A stretch of 64,000 bases of DNA from Cocos nucifera (lineage: Eukaryota > Streptophyta > Magnoliopsida > Arecales > Arecaceae), in assembly GCA_006176705.1 (NCBI GenBank), contig QRFJ01000759.1, positions 124,001-188,000 of the forward strand. The letters are read 5' to 3'. Positions within the stretch are counted from its first letter, which is position 1. Every line of letters starts with the position of its first letter. A model generated the notes under the pieces. The model searched no databases. It was not told the origin of the DNA and saw only the letters and a program-made list of their open reading frames with translations. The translations under genes and the position numbers were made by a program. This document shows positions 33,190-43,572 of the stretch, in pieces.

Positions 33190-34170
33190 TTTTACGGGCG
33201 GTTTTGAGGTTGCTCCAAGTCAGCTACGACATAGTTTGGTGCGAGATGCACATGGGAGAACGTCAGAAAGGGTTGAACGGATGCATGCATGGGGGACTTT
33301 GACCGCATTTGGAGCACATGGGCCTCAGCATAGAGAAACTGGGCTATGTTGGGAGCGCACAGAGCTCCTGAGAACTTCGGCACCGCATGACTTCAAGGGC
33401 CACTTGATGGCAAGTTCGGCCATTTGGGCGTGCAAGGGAGAAGCTTGGCCGCAAGGGTTACGCTTGAGCACGTGGGAGAGAGGAGATCGATCGGGTTTCT
33501 TGGGCAAGTGGGGGAGGAGCTTGGCCGTGACTGAGGGCACCACGAGTTGCACCTAGGAGCAAGAAAATCAAAGGAGAGCATCAGCATCGCTGTGACTAGT
33601 TTCGACTACCGTTCAAAACCGTGGAGGAGACTAGCACACGAAGAAGAGATCGATCGAAGGTCGCATGGGCTAGGAAGAGGCCTTGCTAACGTGGGCCACG
33701 CTTGGGAGTGTAGGGAAGAAAATCAGCCAGAGCCATCACAGGCCGCATCCGAGGGCGTGAGGGAGGAGGACATCAACGCTGGAGATGTGCGGGTGCATGG
33801 TGGAGAAGCTCGGTTGAGATGAGAGGGCCGGAGTTGCTGTTGCACCTGGGAGTAGAAGATCTACTAGACTGGGGGAGGTGCGGGGGAGAAAGTCAGCCAT
33901 AGGTTGATGGGGTGTGCCTGAGAGCACGGGAGGGAGGAGATCGGCCGGCACCATCGTGGTCGTGAGCTGCACCTGGGAGTGCTGGGAAGGAGGTCGGCCA
34001 GAGGAGCTTGACTGCATGGAGGCTGGCCAGGGTTATGAGAGAGAAGGTTAGTTGGAGGAGCTTGACTGCATGGAGGCGGCTAGGGTCGCAAGAGAGAAGG
34101 TCGGCTGGTGCCATCGTGGGCTGCGCTTGAGAGCGCAAGAGGGAGGATATTGGTCGGAGGGGCACCGACT
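33190..34170. other. GC-rich block in element F, origin unknown
   Basis: Clearly richer in G and C than its surroundings. Phrases such as GAGGAGCTTGACTGCATGGAGG and GCACCTGGGAGTG recur at irregular 50-80 base spacing, for example near 33840, 33970, 34005 and 34060. Overlapping open frames on both strands show no known domain. In minus orientation it lies in the 5' part, where gag would be. It may be captured host sequence or an eroded repeat. Confidence 0.45.
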
Positions 34171-34264
34171 GCTCCTTTCCCCCTCCTTTTCCTTCTTCTT
34201 CTTCTTCTTTTGTTTTCTAATTTTTTCTCTTTCTCTCTTTTTTCTTTTTTGGAAATAGGAAACT

Positions 34265-34268
<4 letters not shown>

Positions 34269-34297
<29 letters not shown>
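34269..34297. repeat. (CT)n microsatellite
   Basis: Uninterrupted CT dinucleotides; a second run lies at 34876-34914 after TCTCTCTTTTCTCT. Confidence 0.9.
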
Positions 34298-34300
<3 letters not shown>

Positions 34301-34871
34301 AACAACTCTTCAAATTTAACTTCCACCACTTTCCGATGGTTTAACTTGGACTTCGAGTTATCATGATCTACAACAAAAATAAATAGATAAATAAACAAAT
34401 ATCAGCAACTATGCAGTTTACTGCCTTATGGTTAGAGAAAAGCTTCTTATTAATGGTTAATGTAGCGAAAGTTGATAGAATGGTGAAAGTTTTAAGAAGC
34501 CTCGTAAGTTCGCCAAACGCAGTGTAGCTGCATCCTCTTGTTTCGCAACATTTCAAACCTTCAATTTTGATATTCTTCTTACACCATCAGATCTAGAGCT
34601 GACCTAGCAGTCATCTTGATTTACACAGATGTTAGTATGTGGAGTGTCGATAGTTAGTTCTAGAATATTTTTCACTCAAGTTGTCATTCCTGCATGCATT
34701 TGGAAGAAGGCTTACATCTTCTCATTGTCATGATAAATTTTAGGTTCTTGCTTCACTCTGCATCCCTATCAAATTGAAAGATTTTTTTAACAAAAAACTA
34801 AAAAATTCCTTTTTATTTTATTTTATTTATTTTATTTGAAATAGAAGACTAAAAAAGTCTTTCTTCTCTCT

Positions 34872-34875
<4 letters not shown>

Positions 34876-34914
<39 letters not shown>
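34876..34914. repeat. (CT)n microsatellite
   Basis: About 19 CT units between T-rich sequence. The surrounding 34300-35280 has no recognisable gene. Confidence 0.9.
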
Positions 34915-34918
<4 letters not shown>

Positions 34919-35285
34919 CTCTTTTATGCATGAGGTATTGCTAATGAGCTTGCAAAGATGGATCTCCCATCTCCCTTCTACCATTTGACTCTATCTAGAG
35001 TTCAAGAAAAATGGATAAAAAAAGGTAAAGATAAGAATATAATATAGCTAAGAAACTATAATGATATTTCTTATCTGGATCCTGTGACATCTCTTCTAGT
35101 TCAAATCATCCTTGTCATGGTCTCCTCCCTCGCTTGACTGAAATTTCTTCCTCATTTGAAGCCCCCCAATTTGAGCCTAGGTGGAGCCATCTGAGGATGG
35201 ATGTTGAATCGCATCGGTATTGGAACAATGCGATGAAGCTCCTCTCATCGGATGCTCACTTCTTTCCAAAAATGGGCTCAAAGGC

Positions 35286-35301
35286 CCTTCCTCTAGCGCC
35301 A
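35286..35301 (-). promoter_or_regulatory. Putative primer-binding site of element F
   Basis: TGGCGCTAGAGGAAGG on the minus strand, two bases inside the LTR end. Starting with TGG is typical of tRNA-primed elements; I do not know which tRNA it matches. Confidence 0.5.
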
Positions 35302-35303
35302 TT

Positions 35304-36331
35304 TGTTGACGCAGAAATCTATCTCAAGGTTGGATTGGCTGGAGTTGTACGATGGCGATAAGTCGGCGATGATGGGATGGAGGCGATCGTACCTGCAAGA
35401 AAAGTCTCCGATCAGAGTTAGCTCCGGCAGGGACTCTTCGACACTCAAGTTAGTTCTCCGTTCAATAGAGGAAAGAAGATGAGCATTTGGAGAGAAGAGC
35501 TTGTGTACCTTGGGGTTCCCTTTTTTTCCTTTTATAGAAGGATTTGGAGTTTGTTAGGATGGCTTGTGGATTGTTAGTCATGGGAGAGCAGTGAGTTGTC
35601 AGAGATATTTTGTTTGTCCACTATATATTTCTAGAAATCATGTCAAGTATTATCCCCTCATGGCATGTGGGAGGGGAGAACCATCTCTTAATCATATGAG
35701 TTGATAATCTAGAGTCAAGAGTGGGGACTTCAGCTCTTGGAACATCTTCAATTAGGACTTCAATCTTTTTAAATTCGGCCTGAATTAGGACCTCGACCTC
35801 AACCTTCAATGACCTTCAATTCAACCTTCAAAAGATTTTGGCTTGCACCTCTTGATAACTTCAAGTTCGGTCTGAGATAGGACCTTGGCCTCAGCCTTGT
35901 GAAGACCTTTAATCAGCCCATATTATGATCCAGGCTTTCATCCTTTGAGGACTTTGAGTTTGGCCTGAAATAGGACCTCGGTCTCAACCTTCTGAAGATC
36001 TTCAATTAGCCCATATTGTCACTTTAGCTTCCATCTTTTGGTGACTTCAAGTTTGGCTTAAGATTGGACCTCGACCTCAGCCTTCTAAAGGCCTTCAATT
36101 AGCCCATATTGTCACTTTGACTTTCATCTTTCGATGACTTCAAGTTTGGCTTGAGATAGGACCTCAGCCTCAGCTTTCTAAAGACCTTTAATTCAACCTT
36201 CAGAAGACCTTGGCTTCCACCTCTCGATAACCTCAAGTTTGGCCTAAGATAGGATCTCAACCTTAGTCTTGTGAAGACCTTCAATCAGCCCATATTGTTA
36301 TGTCTTCGATAGGCATAAAAGTCTCCCAACA
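35304..36331 (-). repeat. 5' LTR of element F
   Basis: On the plus strand it starts TGTTGACGCAGAAATC and ends AAAGTCTCCCAACA, 1028 bases. TATAAAAG on the minus strand at 35536-35529 lies about 230 bases before the LTR end, giving a plausible promoter. Confidence 0.75.
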
Positions 36332-36336
36332 ACTTT

Positions 36337-37600
36337 AAAGACCCTCACTTTTCATTCAATGGGGTACTCTTATGGTATGTAGGGGTGCTGTGTGATGATC
36401 CTTATGAAGAAAAATCAAAACTTACATTCAGTTAAACCCTAGATCCAAAAACTCTAGGATCATTTTCATGTTTTATTTTTGAATCATGTTACACTTAATT
36501 AAGAATTAAGTTATGAAATCAATTACATCTAAAATTGAGAATTAAAGATCTAAGATACCTTCATAAAATATGAGATCAAGGTGTAGGTAACTTAATTAGG
36601 TCTAGCTTGAGTGGTTGATCAAATCGAATCAAAAGTTGGTTAGGATGGGATCAAGAGTGCCCAAATTGACCAGCCCAATAGTTATAAGTTTGGTCAAGAT
36701 CGATTAACAACTATGTATTATCGATTACTTCAAGATCTAATCTGACTCCATGGTTTGAGCTTGGATTGTAGGCAAACTCGATTAGTTCTGAGTTGATAAA
36801 TTAGTATCTAAGATAAATTTTATAGATACAATCGATGGTTTTTAATTAGGAGCTACTTGCCTATAATTCATCTGAGGCTGAGTTAATGGCATGTCCCTTC
36901 TATCGATTTTACTTATCTAGCCAATTGGATCGATCTAGTTCTGTACTAGGTTGCCAATGATTCAAGCTAACCCATGCCACTAGGTTAGTCATAACTGTTA
37001 TGACGAGTTAAGATTGAGACCTAAATTAAAATCTTTCTATAAAATATTAAGTTTAGTAGTCTTCCACCATTGTAGTTATGCGGGCTCTTTCTGGGGTTGA
37101 TTATTCTTGGCTGGATATAGTGGTTCAGTTGCATAGAAAAGATGCAATCATAGCTATCAGGCATAGGATGCTACAAATTGGAGGAAGGGTTGGGCTCAAT
37201 ATTTTGGATACGATGAGGGTCTCAATCATGAATCCATTTCATGCAAACAGTGGGTCTGACTTAACTAAGGAGTGAAGCAATATTTCGGGCACGGTGAGCT
37301 TCATGAATTAGAGATCAGAATTGGCTGCAACATGTTTAGAAAAATATGAAATAAGAGTTGTCCACTCATTGACTGAGTCATCATCAATAACTATTAAGTG
37401 AGGTGATGAGTCAATCGGTGGAACCACAACATCCATTAAAAATCTTTGATCATGAAGATTTTTGCATCTCTTCCAAGAAAGTGTAGAGATCTGAAAAAAT
37501 AGTGAGAGCCCTAATTTATTTTAAAAATAAAATATCTAAAATAAATTGATTAAGTCATAATACAAAATCTAATTAAAGACTTTGACTCTTTATAGGAAAC
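36337..37600 (+). other. Leader of element C after insertion F
   Basis: Matches the leader of element A on the opposite strand (about 58450 down to 57220). It contains a short open frame at 37078-37275 that A also has. Otherwise non-coding. Confidence 0.65.
37078..37275 (+). other. Small open frame in the leader of element C, also open in element A
   Basis: 65 codons from MRALSGVDYSWLDIVVQL to a TGA. Element A has the matching frame within 57779-57483 on the minus strand (VRALFRIDYSRL, VVQLRRKDAI, GGRIGLNILDT). No known domain. By eye most differences between the copies change the amino acid, which argues against selection, so the shared openness may be inherited by chance. A structured leader RNA is the alternative. 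Confidence 0.35.
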
Positions 37601-38046
37601 ATGCCCTCTTTCAACCCCAAAGCTAGGATTTTAGAAACCAATCGATTGACCGAATCCAATTTCAAAAATTGGCTTCGAAACTTAAAAATTATTTTAAGTT
37701 TCCAAAAGCTGACCTATGCCTTAGATCAGGACCTTCCTCCTCTCCTAACCCGTTCGACTGCTAATCAAAGAGCGTCTCATGAGAAGTGGCTAGATGATGA
37801 TAATAAGGTCAGATACTACATATTCGCCTCAATGTCTAATGAGTTGCAGCGTCAACATGAAGACATGAAGACTACTAGTCAGATGTTGGCTTTACCTGCA
37901 AGAGTTGTATGGTGAGCAAAGTCACGCAATGCGCTATGAAGTGTCCAAGTGACTCTTCAAGGTGCAGATGCATAATAGGCAGTCGATCCATGATCATTGC
38001 TTGTCGATAATCAAGAACTTGGTAGACCTTGAGAAGCTCAACATGT
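37601..38046 (+). pseudogene. Element C gag, N-terminal part
   Basis: Copia gag beginning MPSFNPKARILETNRLTESN with NWLRNLKIILSFQKL, as in element A (57215 downwards). A frame change near 37880 and a TGA follow, then LYGEQSHAMRYEVSK and NRQSIHDHCLSIIKNL. Element D cuts the frame right after NMSM at 38046; gag resumes at 44455 with DKNLQINLILQSL. Confidence 0.8.
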
Positions 38047-38051
38047 CCATG

Positions 38052-38958
38052 TGTTGGCGCATCATCTTGGCATCACCTAGCTCTAATGTCATATTGCAGA
38101 AGCTCCTGATCTTTAGCATGGACTATAGGAGACCTTTGATGTTCTCTAAGGCAGTGCATCATAGATCCATCACCTAGATCTAGACTGGCGCACCTCCCTC
38201 AGGCTTGAGGGAGGTGCCCCCTCTCTCTAAGGCTTCTTTAGGAATCTAGGACAACTACTCTAGAGAGAAGAGAGAAGAGAGGTTGAAGAGAGAAAAGATC
38301 TATATTTCTTGCACCTTTTTTAGAACCCTAATACAACCTATGTATTTATACATAGCCATTAGGCCCGACCAAAAACTTTCCTGGCTAACCCAATACATGA
38401 AAGCACTCATCGAGCCCATGTACACCCATGTCTCCCATGCTCTCATCCTCTAGATCTAAGTATGATCCATACATGAGTTAACCTCCTTAAGACCTCTCAA
38501 ATCAGACCTTAAGACCCCTAGGATAAGTTTCTATCCTAGTCCCAAATAGACCCCCGCATAGATCTGCCCACGAACTGAGCCAGCTCAGTCTCAGCACTGA
38601 GCCGGCTAACTTGAGACTAGGTTGGCTCAGTTTTAAATTGAGCCGACCTAGTTGTGTAGTGCTGAGCTGGCTAACCTGAGATTGGGTTGGCTCAGTTTTA
38701 AATTGAGCTGATCCAATTGTGTACCATGCTGCAGTCTAGAATGTGCTCCTCTCTATTTGATCTATCCTCTGAGACTTAGCCAACCTAGTTTCAAACTAAG
38801 CTGGCTAACCTATAGAAATGATCCTTTCTATAGTCTTGATTTTTTGACTTTGGTTTCTTGCTCCATCTTGAATCCCAAGTCTCCAAAGTACCAACCAAGC
38901 TCCTGAAATCTCCAAAGCCAACATCCTAGCTCCTCCCATGGTCTCCAAGGCTTGGGAG
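38052..38958 (-). repeat. 3' LTR of element D, main part
   Basis: On the plus strand it starts TGTTGGCGCATCATCTTGGC, right after CCATG. The TATA motif on the minus strand is at 38350-38343. The last 17 bases of the LTR were displaced to 42561-42577 by element E. It is the reverse complement of the neighbouring E LTR, forming a near-palindrome. Confidence 0.8.
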
Positions 38959-39835
38959 TGTGAGGATTGAAGGTGCTCCCAAGCCTTGGGAGGCCACAGG
39001 AGGAGCTAGGGTGTTGGCTCGAAAAATTCCAAAGGCTTGGTTGCTGCTTTCGATACCTAAGATTCATGATGGAGCAAGAAATCAAAGTCAAAAAATCAAG
39101 ACTGCAAAGAAGAGCTTTTCTATAGGTTAGCAGGCTCAGTCTGAAACTGGATCAGCTAAGTCTCAAAGAATATGGCAAATAGAGAGGAACACATTCGAAA
39201 CTGCAACATGGCATGCAACTGGGTCGGCTTAGTTTTATCTTAGGTTAGTCGGCTTAGTGCTGAGACTGAACTAGCTCAATCTACAGGCAGAGCTACACAA
39301 GGATCTATTTGGGACTAGGATGGGGACTTATCCTAGGGGTCTTAAGGCCTGGTTTGAGAGATCTTAAGGGGGCTAACTCATGTATGGATCGGGCTTAGAT
39401 CTAGAGGATAAGAGCATGGAAGACATGAGTGTACATGGGCTTGATGAGTGCTTTCATGTATTGGGTTAGCCAGGAGAGTTTTTGGTCGGGCCTAATGGCT
39501 ATGTATAAATACATATGTTGTATTAGGATTTTCAAGGGTGAAATCAATATAGATCTTTTCTTCCTTCAACCTCTCTTCTCTCTTCTCTTTAGAGTAGTTG
39601 CCCTAGGTTCCTGAAGAAGCCCTAGAGAGAGGGGGCACCTCCCTCAAGCCCAAGGAAGGAGGTGCTCTAGCATAGATATAGGTGATGGATCTATGATACG
39701 CTACCTTAGAGAATGTCAAAGTTCTCCTGTGGTCCATGCTAAAGATCAAGAGCATCCACAACATGGCATTAGAGCTAGGTGATGCCAAGATGATGCACCA
39801 ACAATTGGTATCAGAGCCATATCAGAATCCTTACA
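38959..39835 (+). repeat. 5' LTR of element E
   Basis: Starts TGTGAGGATTGAAGGTGC and ends GAATCCTTACA. The last 32 bases (39804-39835) contain TTGGTATCAGAGCC, a primer-site-like sequence, and are absent from both LTRs of D, which stop at the equivalent of CCAACA or CCAATA. The TATA motif is at 39504-39511. Confidence 0.7.
39504..39511 (+). promoter_or_regulatory. TATA box of the element E 5' LTR
   Basis: TATAAATA in GGCTATGTATAAATACATA, conserved in all four D/E LTRs (minus strand at 38350 and 43871 in D). Confidence 0.6.
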
Positions 39836-39850
39836 TTTGATATCAGAGCC
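39836..39850 (+). promoter_or_regulatory. Primer-binding site of element E
   Basis: TTTGATATCAGAGCC directly after the LTR end ACA. It is close to the initiator-tRNA complement TGGTATCAGAGC. D has the equivalent ATTGATATCAGAGCC at 43572-43558 on the minus strand. Confidence 0.6.
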
Positions 39851-39915
39851 TGATGGTGCGTGAAAGCGAAGGAGAAGTCATATAGGATGAAATCAAGAAT
39901 ATGTAAGAGTATTCC

Positions 39916-40116
39916 ATGGTATGTCTCAGATCTATCTTTATTATTGTTGTGGTTTGGCCAACTGGGAGCAGTAGGTTGAAGGTGGAGGCTGAGAGGATTA
40001 ACGAAAAGGATTTTTTTTTGGATGAAAGGTTTGGGTGCAAGATTTGTTGGTCGGAGTTGGTAGAAAAATCAAGGTGTATGATGGTAGACAAGGCAGGGAG
40101 GGCTAAAATGCTGTAG
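39916..40116 (+). other. Small open frame of element E, also present in D
   Basis: 66 codons from MVCLRSIFIIVVVWP through NEKDFFLDERFGC and MMVDKAGRAKML. D keeps the same frame on the minus strand at 43492-43289 (NEKDFFLGERFGC, MTVDKAGSAGML), 67 codons. Start and length agree. Most differences by eye are replacement changes, so selection is doubtful. No domain is recognised; a captured host-gene fragment is possible. Confidence 0.4.
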
Positions 40117-40900
40117 TAGTGCTTTCTTAGAGATGCAAGGCCGAGAGAGGCTCGGTGATGCAGTAGTTGAGGAAGGTATCTCAGTAGAGAGCATCAGAAT
40201 TTTCTAGGAAGATGGGTAGTATGGGGCTGTTGAAGAGAGATTTTCCAAGGGATAATGATCGAAGGAAGGCTGAAGAAGCGACTATATGTCCTTCGATTGT
40301 AGGAAGGTGGGAAAGTAATCGAAGATGTATTAAGCGGTTCGACCAGAGCATGGACTTGTGGAGCCTTGGAGATGGATGATCCATAGAGGTCCAACAGGTT
40401 AGGACTGGATGGCTATAGAGTGGTGCAGAGATAAGTCAGGGAGTGCTGGAGTGCTGTAGGAGCACTACCATGGAGGCACAGGAGTTGAGAGAGGCTCGGT
40501 GGTACAGCAGTCAATGGAGGTATCTCAGTAGAGAGTGTCAAGGGCATCTCAGTGAGATCAAAAGTAGGTCTTAGGGAGCATCAGGAGGTCTCAAGGAGTC
40601 GAGAGTGTCCTGGATCAGGTTTCTTCTATAGGAGCACCAAGAAGAGTTGCAGTTCAGTGGAGGATGGTTTGTGTACAACAAGAGAGGATCCAGGTATCTA
40701 TGAGGAGATAGTATCGAGATGAGTTAGGAAGTACTAGAGTGCTGCAGTAGTGTATTTCTGGAGACATGGGGCTGAGAGAGGCTCGATGGTGCAGTAGTCG
40801 AGGAAGGTATCTAAGTAGAGAGTATCAAGAGGCATCTGAGAGAGATTGGGAGCAGGTCTCAAGGAGAGCCATGGAGTCTCGGGAGCCTCAGGATGTGGTA
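40086..40900. repeat. Three degenerate repeats of about 290-350 bp in element E
   Basis: The phrase GAGAGAGGCTCGGTGGTGCAG recurs near 40140, 40490 and 40775, each preceded by a GTGCTGCAGTAGTG-like phrase and followed by GGAAGGTATCTCAGTAGAGAG. D has two related copies in its shorter interior (minus strand, about 43300-42830). Confidence 0.65.
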
Positions 40901-41669
40901 GGTGAGTCTGTGCCCAGGATAGGGTTTGAGCTGTAGTTCCTCCAAACGCAACTAAAGCGATGGCTGGTGTAGGACCAGAAGAGGAGAAAGCTAAGGTGGA
41001 ATTTTCTAAGGTTCAGTCACTTGATTCAAAAGAGTTGGATGAGCTTTTGGATTTTGAAGATGTCCGCGGGTTGTGGAGGTATCCAAGATGGCTTCAAAGA
41101 GGGCCACAGAGTGTGGAGGATTCAAAGAGAAATAATGACGGTGTTCAAGGTGTAGCGGCAGGCTCAGTAGTGCAGTGTTGAGTGGTTGATCTTGAGGAAC
41201 TCGATGATAAAGTCAACTTTTGTGGCATTAGATGGACTTTGGATATAGATGGAGCTTCACAGTGGTGGCTTCACAAGTGAAAAGAAAATTTGGCATGAGT
41301 TCAGAGCTGAGGGTCAATGCCGGTGATGCACAGTTCCTAATGGAACAGCATGTGCGGGCGGATAGGCATAGAAGTAGTACAGCTTGTGCTGGTGCAGAAA
41401 TGCTATAGGTTCTCTAGAAAAGTTCAGAGAAAGTGATGTAGCTGCTAAGCAGAAGGAATCTTAAAATTTCAAGATGGTGCCAAAAAGCAAGCATTGGTCT
41501 TCAGCGGTGGAGGCGGTCATCCCAAAGGCCTCAAAGGTGCACAACAGCTGAAGAAAATTGGTAGAGGTGATGTTTGCACAGGTGCTGTTAGGGTGTGCAT
41601 CAATAGCGAGATCGTGTAGGAGTGCATTGCCGAGGGGTTTGCCAAGGCTTGGGGCACCAAGGTGAAGAT

Positions 41670-42555
41670 TGTGAGGATTGATGGTGCTCCCAAGCCATGG
41701 AAGGCCACGGGAGGAGCTAGGGTGTTGGCTCCAGAGATTCTAGGAGCTTGGTTGGTGCTTCAAATATCTGAGATTTAAGGTGGAGCAAGAAACCAAAGTC
41801 GAAAAATCAAGACTGCAGAGAAGAGCTTTTCTATAGGTTAGCCGGCTCGGTCTGAAATTGGATTGGCTAAGTCTTAGAGAACAGGCCAAATATAGAGGAA
41901 CACATTCAGAACTGCAGCATGGCATGCAACTAGGTTGGCTCAGTCTAAAACTAAGCCGATCTAGTCCCAGGTTAGCCGGCTTAGTGCTGAGAGTGAGCCG
42001 GCTTAGACTATGGGCAGAGCTATGCGAGGATCTGTTTGGGGCTAGGATAGAAACTTATCCTAAGGGTCTTAAGGTTTGGTTTGAGAGGTCTTAAGAGGGC
42101 TAACTCATGTATGGGTCAGGCTTAGATTTAGAGGATGAGAGCATGGGAGACATGGGCGTATATGGGTTCAATGAGTGCTTTCATATATTGGGTTAGCTAG
42201 GAGAGTTTTTGATCGGACCTAATGGCTATGTATAAATACATAGGTTGTATTGGGTTTTCAAGGGTAAAATCAATACAGATCTTTTCTTCAACCTCTCTTC
42301 TCTTTTCTCTCTAGAGTAGTTGCCCTAGGTTCCTAAAGAAGCCCTAGAGAGAGGGCACCTCCCTCAAGCCCAAAGAGGGAGGTGCCCCAGCATAGATCTA
42401 GGTGATGGATCTATGATACGCTGCCTTAAAGAACGTCAAAGATCTCTTATGGTCCATGCTAAAGATCAGAGACTTCTGCAACATGGCATCAGAGCTAGAT
42501 GATTCCATGATGATGCGCCAACAATTGGTATCAGAGTGATACCGAATTTCTTACA
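41670..42555 (+). repeat. 3' LTR of element E
   Basis: Starts TGTGAGGATTGATGGTGC after the purine-rich AAGGTGAAGAT and ends GATACCGAATTTCTTACA. It repeats the 32-base tail with TTGGTATCAGAG seen in the 5' LTR. The AGGAG flank directly follows. Confidence 0.7.
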
Positions 42556-42577
42556 AGGAGCACCATCAATCCTCACA

Positions 42578-43572
42578 ATCTCCACCTTGGTGCCCCAAGC
42601 CTTAGCAAACCCCTTACCAATACACTCCTATAGGATCCCACTATTGATGCGCACCCTGACAGCACCTGTGCAAACATCACCTCCGTCAATCCTCTTCAGC
42701 TGTTATACACCTTTGAGGCCTTTGGGATGACCACATCCCTGGTGCTCTTATAGAAGAAATCTAATTCAAGACACTCCCGACTGTCTGAGACCTTCTGGCG
42801 CTCCATGAGACCTCCTAGCTCTCCTTGAGACCTACTTTCAATCTCATTGAGATGCCCCTGACACTCTCTACTAAGATACCTTCCTTAGCTATTGCACCGC
42901 CAAGCCTCTCTCAGCCCCTGTGCCCCCAAGATAGTGCTCTTGTAGCACTCCAGCGCTCCCTGACTCATCTCTATACCGCTCTACAGCCATCCAGCCCTAA
43001 CCTGCTGGACCTCCATGGATCATCCATCTCCATCATCCCCAAGGCTCCATAAATTCATACTCTGATCGAACCACTGAATACATCTTCGATTACTTTCCCA
43101 TCTTCCTGCAACCAAAGGATGTATAGTCGCTTCCTCAGCCTTCCTTCAACCGTTACCCCTTAGAAAACTTCTCTTCGATAGTTCCACACTGTCCATCTTT
43201 CTAGAGAATCCTTATGCTCTTTGCTAAGATACCTTCCTTGGCTGCTGCATCACCGAGTCTCTTTTAGCCCTGTATCTCCAGGAAAGAGCTACTGCAGCAT
43301 CCCAGCGCTCCCTGCCTTGTCTACTGTCATACACCTTAGTTTTTCTACCAAGATCGACCAATAAATCATGCACCCAAATCTTTCACCTAGAAAAAAATCT
43401 TTTTCATTAGTCTTATCAGCCTCCACCTTCAATCCACTACTCTCGATTGGCCAAATCACAGTAATAATAAAGATAGATTTGAGACATACCATGAAATACT
43501 CGTGCAGATTCCTGATTTCATCCTGTATGACTTCTCCTTCGCTTTCACATACAATCAGGCTCTGATATCAAT
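42578..43572 (-). other. Interior of element D
   Basis: About 1 kb from the primer site (ATTGATATCAGAGCC at 43572-43558) to the purine-rich AAGGTGGAGAT before the 3' LTR. It is homologous to the start and end of the E interior. Includes the small open frame at 43492-43289. No retroviral domain. Confidence 0.65.

Larger units (their letters stand above)
29329..36331 (-). mobile_element. Element F: large non-autonomous LTR retroelement (LARD-like)
   Basis: Two LTRs of about 1.02 kb (29329-30345 and 35304-36331) flank 4.96 kb without recognisable gag or pol. A perfect target duplication ACTTT (29324-29328 and 36332-36336) bounds it. Orientation is minus: TGGCGCTAGAGGAAGG follows the LTR end at 35304 as a primer site, a purine tract precedes the other LTR at 30350-30362, and TATAAAAG is at 35536 on the minus strand. 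The interior holds a 213-bp tandem array, a Tyr-free pyrimidine-rich repeat block and a GC-rich block. Proteins would have to come from a partner element, possibly of the gypsy Tat kind; that is inference. Confidence 0.75.
38959..42555 (+). mobile_element. Element E: relative of D, inserted head-to-head in the D LTR
   Basis: Plus orientation: 5' LTR 38959-39835, primer site from 39836, internal 39836-41669, 3' LTR 41670-42555. Target flanks GGGAG (38954-38958) and AGGAG (42556-42560) differ by one base. The interior is homologous to that of D but longer, with three degenerate repeats. No gag or pol. The LTRs differ at many sites, so it is not recent. Confidence 0.8.

Noticed and set aside
33236..34398. 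Set of overlapping frames in the GC-rich part of element F
   Set aside because: Several frames open on both strands, no conserved motif; kept only as a possible captured sequence.
40181..40394. Minus-strand open frames in the E interior
   Set aside because: Antisense to the element, in two frames at once, and not kept in D.
41517..41708. Minus-strand frame near the 3' LTR of E, similar to 42536-42730 on the plus strand
   Set aside because: The similarity is explained by E and D being inverted homologs; the frames overlap the LTR start and show no domain.
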